Shown: in pieces, positions 6,198-14,176 of the stretch
How positions within the stretch are numbered: the first letter of the stretch is position 1
How the letters are laid out: every line of letters begins with the position of its first letter
Source: an uncultured Candidatus Melainabacteria bacterium
GTDB lineage: Bacteria; Cyanobacteriota; Vampirovibrionia; Gastranaerophilales; Gastranaerophilaceae
Length of the DNA stretch: 25,798 nt
NCBI GenBank assembly: GCA_934692665.1
Contig: CAKUUG010000028.1
Coordinates: 1 to 25,798 of the forward strand
Direction: 5' to 3'
The notes under the pieces: generated by a model
What the model was told of the DNA's origin: nothing
Databases searched by the model: none
The model's input: the letters and a program-made list of their open reading frames with translations, nothing else
Program-made: the position numbers and the translations under genes

Positions 6198-7423
6198 ACA
6201 ATTATATTTTTAAACTCCATTGTAAACGTAGTACCTTTATTGAGCTCTGAAACAAGAGAAATCTTTCCGTTGTGCAACTTCACAAGCTCTTTTGTAATTG
6301 TTAAGCCCAAACCTGTTGAATTTTTTGTATAGACATTATTTAGGTGAACGAATTTTTTAAATATTTTTGAATGATTTTTCTTTTCGATACCAATACCGTT
6401 ATCTTGAACTTTTAAGATGTAGGTTTTGTTTTCTTGTTTTGAAGTTACAATTATTTTCCCTTCATTATTGGTAAATTTTATTGCATTTGATAACAAATTA
6501 AACAAAATTTGTTGAAATTTTTGATAATCTGCTTTTATCAAGCCGCAAAAATCATTCTCAAAAACAATTTCAATTTTTTTGTTTTTGTACAAAGGCTCTA
6601 ATATATTTATAACTTCTTGAATTACTTGTTCAGGACTCATCTCTATTGGCATAAATTTCATAACATGGGCTTCCAGCTTCGAAATATCAAGTATTTCATT
6701 TATCATCCCCAAAAGATGAAGTCCTGAAATTTGGATATCTTTAATGTATTCTGATTGTTTTTCATTTAATTCGCCAAAAATTTTGGAATCCAATGCCTGT
6801 GAAAAACCAATAATAGCATTCAATGGCGTCCTTAAATCGTGGGAAATGTTTGCTAAAAAAAGATTTTTTGTCTTGTCTAGCTCTTGCAATTTTTTGTGTT
6901 GTTTTTTAATTACTTCATAAGCATTTTGTTTTTCAATTATTGCTTCTTGAAGAGCTTTCAGTTGGAGTTTAAAAACGTCTTGAAGTTCATAATCTTTTAC
7001 TTTGTAGCTAATTATATTTACGATAGAAACAAAAGATTCAAAAATTTCTTTTGATATTTCTTCGTTTATACTTAAAACTAAAAACCCAAAAACCGAATTT
7101 TTAATTGCAAGTTTTTTTATGACTGTATTTTCGTTTAAAAATTCATCTTGTTTTGTTTTTAAAGTTATAGAATCGCTATCTGAATTCAAAAAACTCTTGA
7201 GTTCAGATAAATTAATCTTGCAATTTTTTATCTTCTTTTGGTTTTTGATGCCGGCTTTAAAAGAATAAGAAGTATTTTCCAAAAAGTAAATTGCAAGCAA
7301 AGACTCTTTGTATAACGAAGAAACCTTCATTAATACAGAATCATAAAAATTAATCTCATTGATATCTGCATCGTTGATTATTTCATTAATTAAATTTATA
7401 CTTTTAAATAAAAAATTGCTCAT
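6194..7423 (-). CDS. Cytosolic sensor histidine kinase
   Basis: 409 residues with no membrane segment, so it senses an internal signal. The N-terminal region (1-145) looks like a divergent GAF-type fold. A coiled coil (about 150-187) leads into HisKA with phosphoacceptor H195 in FLANISHDLRTPLNAIIGF, then HATPase_c: N-box NLLSNAIKFT (309-318), G1 DNGIGIEKK (341-349), F-box region FKKFVH and G2 GLGLTI (371-376). All catalytic motifs are intact. It autophosphorylates and should pass phosphate to the receiver encoded next. No SD precedes the ATG. A TAGAAT element ends six bases before it, so a second, leaderless transcript is possible besides readthrough from the winged-helix gene 46 bases upstream. 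Confidence 0.95.
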   Translation of the reverse strand: MSNFLFKSINLINEIINDADINEINFYDSVLMKVSSLYKESLLAIYFLENTSYSFKAGIKNQKKIKNCKINLSELKSFLNSDSDSITLKTKQDEFLNENTVIKKLAIKNSVFGFLVLSINEEISKEIFESFVSIVNIISYKVKDYELQDVFKLQLKALQEAIIEKQNAYEVIKKQHKKLQELDKTKNLFLANISHDLRTPLNAIIGFSQALDSKIFGELNEKQSEYIKDIQISGLHLLGMINEILDISKLEAHVMKFMPIEMSPEQVIQEVINILEPLYKNKKIEIVFENDFCGLIKADYQKFQQILFNLLSNAIKFTNNEGKIIVTSKQENKTYILKVQDNGIGIEKKNHSKIFKKFVHLNNVYTKNSTGLGLTITKELVKLHNGKISLVSELNKGTTFTMEFKNIIV

Positions 7424-7469
7424 AATGAAATTCTAAGCAATTTTAAACAATAATGCAAATTCTTAACAA

Positions 7470-7964
7470 TTAATTCATTTCAAATATATAACCGCCTTTT
7501 GTAGCGTTTTGAAGAATATCTTTGTTAATTTTTGTTCTGAGATTTTTTATGTATTTGTATACATAATCACAAGGCAAATCCAAAATCACTGCCAAATCTC
7601 TAGCGTATACAATTTTTCCTTTATTTTTTATGAAGTGATTTAAAACCAAATCTTCTCTTTCGGTTAAATGTTTTTTGAAAGGTAATTTTGATTTTATAGC
7701 TTTTATTGAAGAAAGATTTTGTGCTTCTTCCAAATCTTTTTGCATATCGATAGATTTTTTTGCAACTTTCAAAGGAGGGTTGATATTTGTTTCTCTTGTT
7801 GAATATAGTCTTTTTTCATTTTGCATCACTATATCAATAATATCGCTCGTTTTTTTATCTTCTTCCAAAACTTTTCCAAGTTTTTTTGCATATTCTTCAA
7901 GAGTAATTTTTTCTAAAGAGCTTCTCCATTGTCTGATTTCTTCTTTACTAAGATATTGGCTCAT
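7470..7964 (-). CDS. Winged-helix DNA-binding protein without receiver domain
   Basis: 164 residues. The C-terminal region (99-164) reads like an OmpR/PhoB winged helix: LTEREDLVLNHFIKNKGKIV, RDLA, then YVYKYIKNLRTKI and a TKGGYIF wing. The N-terminal 95 residues are helical and charged, with no aspartate pocket, so this is not a full response regulator. It most likely binds DNA as the output of the kinase/receiver genes that follow, and may contact the receiver through its N-terminal region; that is inference. GGGGGA shortly before the ATG is a strong SD. It is the first gene of the operon 7964 to 5366. Confidence 0.85.
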   Translation of the reverse strand: MSQYLSKEEIRQWRSSLEKITLEEYAKKLGKVLEEDKKTSDIIDIVMQNEKRLYSTRETNINPPLKVAKKSIDMQKDLEEAQNLSSIKAIKSKLPFKKHLTEREDLVLNHFIKNKGKIVYARDLAVILDLPCDYVYKYIKNLRTKINKDILQNATKGGYIFEMN

Positions 7965-8006
7965 TGAATTCCCCCATAAATTATCTTCGTTTCCTTCAAT
8001 ATTTTT

Positions 8007-8015
8007 GTTATATCA
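8007..8015 (-). promoter_or_regulatory. Extended -10 promoter of the signalling operon
   Basis: Minus strand TGATATAAC (8015 to 8007) is TGn plus the -10-like TATAAC, with a weak -35-like CTGATT at 17 bases. It would give a leader of about 35 bases before the winged-helix start at 7964. Confidence 0.45.
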
Positions 8016-8096
8016 CAAGTTATAGCTAAAATCAGCAAATATTGCATAACGTAAATTTTTTTTAAAATCGTTAACATTGGCGTTTTTTCTATTGAC

Positions 8097-8128
8097 AAAA
8101 GAAACCCCTCGCAAATCAAAGTGTTTCC
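8097..8128 (-). terminator. Weak possible terminator of the export operon
   Basis: On the minus strand GGAAAC (8128 to 8123) can pair with GTTTC plus T (8105 to 8100) across a 17-base loop, followed by Us. It begins six bases after the last permease stop. The short stem makes this tentative. Confidence 0.35.
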
Positions 8129-8133
8129 GGTAA

Positions 8134-9255
8134 TTATTTCAATTGTCTTTTAAAATTCCATCTTGCAATAATCAGAGTAGAAACCCCAATCATTATGAGA
8201 GGAATAAGATTTTCAAATACAGTTAGAGGATTCATATTTTTCAAATATATTCCTTTAATAATAAGCATATAATATCTAATCGGATTAAATAAACTTATAT
8301 ATTGAAAAACAAGGGGCATATCTTCTATAGGAGAAACAAAACCGGAGAGTAAAACCGCAGGCATTTGAAAAGCAAAAACGCCCAAAATCGCCTGTTGTTG
8401 AGTATAAGAAATTGCAGAAATAAACAAGCCTACACCAATAATCGAAAACAAAGAAACAAACGTTGCAATCAAGTACAACAAAATTGAACCCACAAAAGGA
8501 ATTTTAAACAATAAAACAATAATTAATGTAATAACCAAACTCAATACAAAAGCAACAATAATAGGTGGTATTAGTTTTCCAAATAATATTTCATCAATAG
8601 AAAACGGACTAACCAAAAGCTGGTCAAACGTTCCCATTTCTCTTTCTCTTGCGATAGACAATGCAGACAACAACAAACTCAACACGAGAGCCAGCATTAC
8701 AATCATACTCACTGTCAAAAACCACTTGTATTCAATATTTTGGTTATACCAATTTCTCGTAACAACTGAAATTTTTGGTTTTTTAATATTAAATTTTTTT
8801 TCAAGTTCCGAATTGTAATCATTGATTATTGTGCTTGCATAACCGGAAGCTAAAGAAGCCGAATTTGTTTGTCTTCCGTCTGCAATAATCAAAACTTCTG
8901 CAGTGGATTTTGAATTGATTTTTTTTGAAAAATCATTTTGAATTATTAAACCAAGCTGAGAATTTTTTAGGTCTATATCGTGTTTCAATTCTTTTGGGTT
9001 TTTTGCAAATTTTATTTTATTAAACCAATTTGAATTATAAAATCTCGAAACAAGTTCTCTGGAATAGTAGCTATTGTCATAATTCAAAACAATCATATCT
9101 ATGTTTTTTACTTCTAAAGTTAGTGCTTGAGCAAAAATAAAAAGTTGAATTATCGGAGGAAAAATAACCAAAGCTCTATTTCTAGGGTCTTTAAAGATAG
9201 ATAAAAATTCTTTTTTAATTAGTGCAAATAGTCTTGTTATTCTGTTTTTCTGCAT
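8134..9255 (-). CDS. ABC-2 type permease (YbhR/YbhS-like), second of the pair
   Basis: 373-residue inner-membrane subunit of the ABC exporter encoded just upstream. Layout is typical of ABC-2 permeases with a large outer loop: one TM near 27-45, a periplasmic domain of about 130 residues (including IADGRQTNSASLASGY), then five or so TMs from about 180. After the second TM the hallmark cytoplasmic REREMGTFDQLLVSPFSIDE coupling segment contacts the ATPase. The C-terminus has the FNPIRYYMLIIKGIYLK motif common in this family. The start overlaps the preceding permease by 19 bases. It should form a heterodimer with that permease. The substrate is unknown; relatives (YbhFSR, YhhJ/RbbA-type) are drug or ion exporters. 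Confidence 0.93.
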   Translation of the reverse strand: MQKNRITRLFALIKKEFLSIFKDPRNRALVIFPPIIQLFIFAQALTLEVKNIDMIVLNYDNSYYSRELVSRFYNSNWFNKIKFAKNPKELKHDIDLKNSQLGLIIQNDFSKKINSKSTAEVLIIADGRQTNSASLASGYASTIINDYNSELEKKFNIKKPKISVVTRNWYNQNIEYKWFLTVSMIVMLALVLSLLLSALSIAREREMGTFDQLLVSPFSIDEILFGKLIPPIIVAFVLSLVITLIIVLLFKIPFVGSILLYLIATFVSLFSIIGVGLFISAISYTQQQAILGVFAFQMPAVLLSGFVSPIEDMPLVFQYISLFNPIRYYMLIIKGIYLKNMNPLTVFENLIPLIMIGVSTLIIARWNFKRQLK

Positions 9256-10370
9256 TTTTCTAACCTTAAATTAATATTGAAATACACAACAAAAAACAAC
9301 ATCATCCCCAAACTCAAAAGAAAAATAGAATTAATTAAAATTATTTTAAAAATACTACCGGCCATAAATTCACTCTGAATAAAAGTAATAAAATACCGAG
9401 GGGGCAATATTGATGTTATATATTGAAAAATTTTAGGCATAGAATTAATCGGATAAATAAGCCCCGACATCATTAATGCAGGCAAAAGTCCAAAAGAAAG
9501 TGACATTTGTGATGATGAAAACTGTTCTTTGAAACTTGAGCTGATAGTTAGCCCTACACCTAAACAACAAAAAAGATACAATCCCCCAACAAAAAGCAAT
9601 ACAAAAATATTTCCCCGAAAAGGTATTTGAAAAATATAAATACAAACAAAAATATTAAAAACAAACGACAAGAATCCCAAAACAAAGTAAGGTATGTATT
9701 TCGACAATACAAAATCAACTTTTTTAATATTAGTACTAAAAAGCCCTTCTATCGTACCTCTTTCCCATTCTCTCGATATGACAAGTGCAGTTAACAGCAT
9801 TCCGATTAAATTCATTGTGATTGCAAGTGACCCCGGTAAAATAAAATAATGGGAATTTATATCTTGATTATACCAAAAACGAACTACAGGCTGAACCATT
9901 GGTTGTTTTAGTTTGTATTTAAAGTCTGAAATATTTAACCAATTTGAAACAATTTCTGTTGTGTAATTTGTTACATAATTTGCAAGATTTGCTTCAGACC
10001 CGTCAGCCAAAACAAGTATTTGAGCTTCGTTTTCTTTTTCCAAATTTGTTATAAAATCATTCGGAATAATAATTCCACCTTTTAATTTTGAATTTTTTAT
10101 TTTTTCATACATTTTTTCTTTATTAAAAAAATATTCAGTCTTTACATATTTACTTTTGTCAAAAGAAGAAACCAAAGTAGAAAGTTTTGGATTGATATCG
10201 TCGTTTTTTATCCCCAAGGTAATATTTACCGTGTCCAAATTTACACCATATCTATACAAAATCAAAATCACGATAGGCAAAATAAATGCAATCAGAATAG
10301 AAGAAAAATCTCTGATTATTTGATAAAATTCTTTTTGTATCAATGCAAAACATATTTTCATATTTGTCAT
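9237..10370 (-). CDS. ABC-2 type permease (YbhR/YbhS-like), first of the pair
   Basis: 377-residue inner-membrane permease homologous in layout to the one after it: a TM near 20-40, a long extracytoplasmic domain with VLADGSEANLANYVTNY, and a C-terminal bundle of about five TMs. The coupling segment is REWERGTIEGLFSTNIKKVD. Near the C-terminus, LPPRYFITFIQSEFMAGS corresponds to the family's conserved re-entrant region. The start codon shares one base with the ATPase stop (TAATG), and its end overlaps the second permease, so the order ATPase-permease-permease is translationally coupled. With the duplicated ATPase it makes a complete ABC transporter. Confidence 0.93.
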   Translation of the reverse strand: MTNMKICFALIQKEFYQIIRDFSSILIAFILPIVILILYRYGVNLDTVNITLGIKNDDINPKLSTLVSSFDKSKYVKTEYFFNKEKMYEKIKNSKLKGGIIIPNDFITNLEKENEAQILVLADGSEANLANYVTNYTTEIVSNWLNISDFKYKLKQPMVQPVVRFWYNQDINSHYFILPGSLAITMNLIGMLLTALVISREWERGTIEGLFSTNIKKVDFVLSKYIPYFVLGFLSFVFNIFVCIYIFQIPFRGNIFVLLFVGGLYLFCCLGVGLTISSSFKEQFSSSQMSLSFGLLPALMMSGLIYPINSMPKIFQYITSILPPRYFITFIQSEFMAGSIFKIILINSIFLLSLGMMLFFVVYFNINLRLEKCRKTE

Positions 10371-11860
10371 TATTTTTGCCTTGCTTTTTTTATCATTTCT
10401 ATAAACGCTTCTTGCATTGTTTTTGTGTTTGCTTTTTTGATTATTTCTGAAGGTTTATCCAGTGCTATAATCTCCCCGTTGTAAAAAAGTGAAATATTGT
10501 CACAGAATCTTGCTTCATCCATAAAATGTGTTGTAACTAAAACGCTCACTCCGATATCAGATAGAGATTTTATATGGTTCCAAAATTCTTTTCTTTGAAT
10601 TATATCAACACCTGATGTTGCCTCGTCCAAAAACAAAACAGGCGGCTCATGGATTAATGCACAAGCTAAAGATAGTCTTTGTTTAAAACCCAGAGGCAAA
10701 AATGAAGAAATTGTATTTCTATATTCATATAATTCAAAAATCTCAAGCATTCTTTTGATTTTTTCTTGCTTACTTTTTCCGCTTAAGCCATAAGCACCTG
10801 CAAAAAAATTCAAATTATCCAAAACCGTAAGGCGAGAATAAAGCGAAAATTTTTGTGCCATATATCCGATATAACTTCTTGCCAAAGTTGATTCTTTTTC
10901 GACGTCTTTTCCCATAATATAGCCTTTTCCGGATGTTGGTTTAATCAAAGCACACATCATTTGAAACGTTGTTGATTTTCCGGCACCATTTGGTCCTAAT
11001 AAACCAAAAATCTCTCCACGTTTTATGCAAAAAGAATTGTTTTTTACTGCCCAAAAATCACCGAATTTTTTTGACAATCTGTCTGCAACAACAACACATT
11101 TTTCATCGTGTTCAACAATATGATAATTTTTTGCAATCAAAGAAGGATGTTCAACATATCCTCCCATTAATTCAGTCACTTTTTGTTCAAAAATTTCATA
11201 GTCGCTACCTAAGTTTTTTGTATCTCCGCTAAATATTATTTTTCCTTTATCCAAAACTATACTAAAATCAAAATTATACGCTTCATCTAAATAAGAACTC
11301 GACCAAATTACGCTGGTTTCATCGTTTTTCATATTTTTAACCAAATCAAGTAACTCGAGTCTGCTTAATGGATCAACTCCAACGGATGGTTCATCCAATA
11401 CTAAAAGTTTTGGTTTACCTAAAAGTGCACAAGCAAGCCCCAGCTTTTGTTTCATTCCTCCGGACAAGTCTTTTGCAAGACGATTTTTAAATGGTTTTAA
11501 AGTGGTAAAATCCAATAATTTTTCAAAATCATCTTTTGCATTTTTCAATTTTGAATACAAATTCAAGTTTTCAATTACGGTTAAATCTTCATACAAACCA
11601 AATTTTTGCGGCATATAGCCGGTGTATTGAAGTATTTGTGATTTTTGGTTTGATGGATTAAATCCGAGAGTAGATATTTTTCCGCTATCGCAACATAACA
11701 ACCCTATAATAAGTCTCAAAAGTGTCGTTTTACCTGAACCATCAGCACCCAAAAGTGCGACTGTTACGCCTTTTTTGAGCGAAAAATTAATATCTTTGAG
11801 AACTTTTGTAGTGTTAAATTTTTTTTCTAAATTTTCTATTTTTACAAAATCATTCATCAC
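10370..11860 (-). CDS. Duplicated ABC transporter ATPase (YbhF-like)
   Basis: 496 residues holding two nucleotide-binding domains in one chain. NBD1: Walker A GADGSGKTT (38-46), signature LSGGMKQ (132-138), Walker B LLVLDEPSVG (152-161). Where the H-loop histidine is expected it reads SSSYLDEA, so that histidine is absent. NBD2: Walker A GPNGAGKST (289-297), signature-like LPLGFKQR (388-395), Walker B VLFLDEATSGVD (408-419), H-loop TTHFMDEA with H445. The degenerate NBD1 switch and the altered second signature are, as far as I recall, also seen in the YbhF type. It powers the two following permeases. It overlaps the adaptor gene by 11 bases and the permease by one. Confidence 0.95.
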   Translation of the reverse strand: MMNDFVKIENLEKKFNTTKVLKDINFSLKKGVTVALLGADGSGKTTLLRLIIGLLCCDSGKISTLGFNPSNQKSQILQYTGYMPQKFGLYEDLTVIENLNLYSKLKNAKDDFEKLLDFTTLKPFKNRLAKDLSGGMKQKLGLACALLGKPKLLVLDEPSVGVDPLSRLELLDLVKNMKNDETSVIWSSSYLDEAYNFDFSIVLDKGKIIFSGDTKNLGSDYEIFEQKVTELMGGYVEHPSLIAKNYHIVEHDEKCVVVADRLSKKFGDFWAVKNNSFCIKRGEIFGLLGPNGAGKSTTFQMMCALIKPTSGKGYIMGKDVEKESTLARSYIGYMAQKFSLYSRLTVLDNLNFFAGAYGLSGKSKQEKIKRMLEIFELYEYRNTISSFLPLGFKQRLSLACALIHEPPVLFLDEATSGVDIIQRKEFWNHIKSLSDIGVSVLVTTHFMDEARFCDNISLFYNGEIIALDKPSEIIKKANTKTMQEAFIEMIKKARQK

Positions 11861-12698
11861 AAAGCCTTATTTGAACAGTTACAGGCATTCCTTGTCTCAA
11901 AAAATCATCGATGTTGTCTATGTATATTCTCAATCTATACATTAAATCAACTCTCAAATCTTTTGTTTGCACTGTTTTTGGGCTAAATTCCGCAACGGGC
12001 GAAATATATCCTATTTTTCCTTTATAAGTTTTCTTTTTACCTGTTTTAACATCAATCGTGTCTGTTAATATATCAGCTTCCATCCCAAATTTTATATTCC
12101 CCAGGTCTTTTTCATTTACATAAGTCCTAACCCACATGGGATGAAAAAGATTTAAGACATAAATTATTTGTCCTGCTTGTATTCTTGCACCTTTTTCTTG
12201 TGCACGTGTAGAAATAATTCCATCTTGCGGAGCATAAAGACGAGTGTAGTCCAGTTGGTTTTTTGCGTATTCTTTTTCTGCCTTATCTTGTTTTAATTTT
12301 GCTTCGTAAAAATTTTTGTTATTTAAAAGAGTCGTACATTCTTCTTTTGATACAATTTCATCTTTGCACAATGGAATATTTCTTTCATATTTTGAGATAT
12401 TTTCTATTGCATTTGAATGAGTCGTTTTTTCTTGGTAAAGTGCTTTTTTATAGTTTGCTCTATAATCTCTATCATCCAAAATTGCAATCAAATCGCCTTT
12501 TTTTACATAGTCGCCTTCTTCCATTAAAACTTCTTTTATAACCCCATCGATTTGAAACGACAAATCAACCTGTCTTATTTCAATGTTTCCGTAACTTTCA
12601 ATGATATTTTTGTTATTTTTATTTAGAAAAAAGAACGCTGCAGCAAAAACAAGAATGCAAACGATTAAAATAGAGAACATTATCAATATTTTTTTCAT
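11850..12698 (-). CDS. HlyD/YbhG-type membrane fusion protein
   Basis: 282-residue periplasmic adaptor, anchored by one N-terminal TM (about 4-25). The lipoyl-like half-motif DGVIKEVLMEEGDYVKKGDLIAILDDRDY (51-79, written with its key GDYVKKGD) leads into a helical hairpin (about 80-155). The second lipoyl half APQDGIISTRAQEKGARIQAGQ follows, then a beta-barrel domain (VNEKDLGNIKFGMEADI) and a C-terminal GMPVTVQIRL strand. The adaptor bridges the inner-membrane ABC complex and the TolC-like channel encoded immediately upstream (four-base ATGA overlap). Two cysteines, C111 and C121, lie at the predicted tip of the hairpin, where a disulfide could form; this is unusual for such adaptors. Confidence 0.93.
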   Translation of the reverse strand: MKKILIMFSILIVCILVFAAAFFFLNKNNKNIIESYGNIEIRQVDLSFQIDGVIKEVLMEEGDYVKKGDLIAILDDRDYRANYKKALYQEKTTHSNAIENISKYERNIPLCKDEIVSKEECTTLLNNKNFYEAKLKQDKAEKEYAKNQLDYTRLYAPQDGIISTRAQEKGARIQAGQIIYVLNLFHPMWVRTYVNEKDLGNIKFGMEADILTDTIDVKTGKKKTYKGKIGYISPVAEFSPKTVQTKDLRVDLMYRLRIYIDNIDDFLRQGMPVTVQIRLCDE

Positions 12699-14032
12699 AA
12701 TTCACCACCAAGAGCTTTGTACAAAGTTACATAATCCATCAATCTGGTAGCTTTTGAACTTGCCCAAAGTTGTTTTGAATTGTCCAGAATGGCTTTTTCA
12801 TCTAAATATTCAAATTTCGATATTGTTCCTTGTGTAAATTTTTTTCTTGAAAAATTGTAGTTTACATCTTGGAGATTTAATTTATATAAAGTGGTTTTTT
12901 CATTTTTTGAATCCTGTTTTATTATGTTTAGGGCGTTATTTATTTCTTTTATCGCATTAAGGTCTGCTTGTTTGTATTGTTCAAAAAGTTCTTGAAAGCG
13001 AGCTTTTTTGATTTTTAGATTTGCAATTTTGTAACCGCCTTTGAAAATGTCTTGTGTCAAACCTGCAATCAAAAGTGCAAAAGCACTATCCCAAGAAAAA
13101 AAATTTCCACCTGTTGCAGTATCCATACTGTACAAACCATTGATATTAAAGCTGGGGAAGAAATCTTTTTTTGCAATTGTTATGTCAATTTTTGCACTTT
13201 TTAATTTATTTTCAATTTCTATCAAATCCGGACGATTATAAATCAAATCAGAATTTATTATCTCTGGAATATTTTCTGTATATTCAATTTCTTCTATTTT
13301 TCCACGCTTTATATCACTTATACAATCAGGACTTTTCCCGATTAGAGAGCTGAAATTGTACAGCATTGTTTTTTGATTTTTTATCAATGTATCATAGTAT
13401 ATTTGTTCATTTTGGATTTTTTTTCTATATTCATTCAATTCAACCAAATCAATAACGCCATTTTTGTATTTTTTATTTGTTAAATCAAGATTTTTTGTTT
13501 TATTTTTTAAAATTTCTATTTGAGTTTTAATCAAATAATCTGTTAACAAAATATTAAAATAAGCACTTGCAACATCTGATAATAAAGAAATATAAGTTGA
13601 TTTTTGGTTTGCTAATTGTGCTTTAAAGAGTTTTTCTTTTGATTTTGTTTTGTCGTGACTTTTGAATAAAAAATCTGGCTCATAATTTACCCTAAAAGGC
13701 AAAATATAAGCATTCGGACGAACAAAAAAGAAGTCACCTGTATCAGTTGTTGGAAAATGAGCACCCAAATAAGCACTCCCTACTGACAATTCCGGCAATT
13801 CTTTTGAAAATTGAGTTTTTATTTCATTGCGATATTGTTCAACTTTGTAATTTGCTTCTTTTAAGTTGTGGTTGTTTTCCAGAGTTTCCAGAATATATTT
13901 AAGCAAATATTCGTCATTAAATTTTTTAAAAAAATCAATGTTTACATTGTTTGCAAAAGAAACGTTTATAAAAAATATATTTGCAATCAAAATCAAAATA
14001 AAGAATTTTTTCATATAAAAATTTTTTATCAT
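12695..14032 (-). CDS. TolC-like outer-membrane efflux channel
   Basis: 445 residues. A Lys-led signal peptide, KKFFILILIANIFFINVSFA, ends near residue 27. It is followed by two outer-membrane-efflux repeats: long helices with TKSKEKLFKAQLANQ, a LLSDVASAYFNILLTDYLI segment, NLDLTNKKYKNGVIDLVEL in repeat one, and LNLQDVNYNFSRKKFTQGT with FEYLDEKAILD in repeat two. These K-x-G-x-I/T-S/D-x-x-E/D-Y/L patterns are diagnostic of TolC/NodT trimers. No lipobox cysteine is seen. It is the first gene of the export operon and implies an outer membrane. The start is uncertain: neither the ATG at 14032 nor the one at residue 7 (14014), which begins directly at the signal peptide, has an SD. Confidence 0.93.
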   Translation of the reverse strand: MIKNFYMKKFFILILIANIFFINVSFANNVNIDFFKKFNDEYLLKYILETLENNHNLKEANYKVEQYRNEIKTQFSKELPELSVGSAYLGAHFPTTDTGDFFFVRPNAYILPFRVNYEPDFLFKSHDKTKSKEKLFKAQLANQKSTYISLLSDVASAYFNILLTDYLIKTQIEILKNKTKNLDLTNKKYKNGVIDLVELNEYRKKIQNEQIYYDTLIKNQKTMLYNFSSLIGKSPDCISDIKRGKIEEIEYTENIPEIINSDLIYNRPDLIEIENKLKSAKIDITIAKKDFFPSFNINGLYSMDTATGGNFFSWDSAFALLIAGLTQDIFKGGYKIANLKIKKARFQELFEQYKQADLNAIKEINNALNIIKQDSKNEKTTLYKLNLQDVNYNFSRKKFTQGTISKFEYLDEKAILDNSKQLWASSKATRLMDYVTLYKALGGEL

Positions 14033-14084
14033 TTTAATTTGGAATTAAATTAGATAATCAGGCTAAACCATTTTAATGAAAAAT

Positions 14085-14113
14085 GTTACAAAATTTTAAG
14101 ATTATGTTATAAT
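14085..14113 (+). promoter_or_regulatory. fliD promoter
   Basis: GTTACA (14085-14090), a 17-base spacer and TATAAT (14108-14113), with an upstream TG making the extended -10 TGTTATAAT. Transcription would start near 14120, giving a leader of about 57 bases with AAGGA before the fliD ATG. Confidence 0.7.
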
Positions 14114-14176
14114 GGATATATGGGGTGGAACATACACATAATAATATGGATTTTGTAATTTAAAAGGAATTAATTT

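Noticed and set aside
7675..8025. 116-codon plus-strand frame opposite the winged-helix gene
   Set aside because: Phe/Ser-rich translation typical of the complement of Lys/Glu-rich coding sequence; no promoter or SD.
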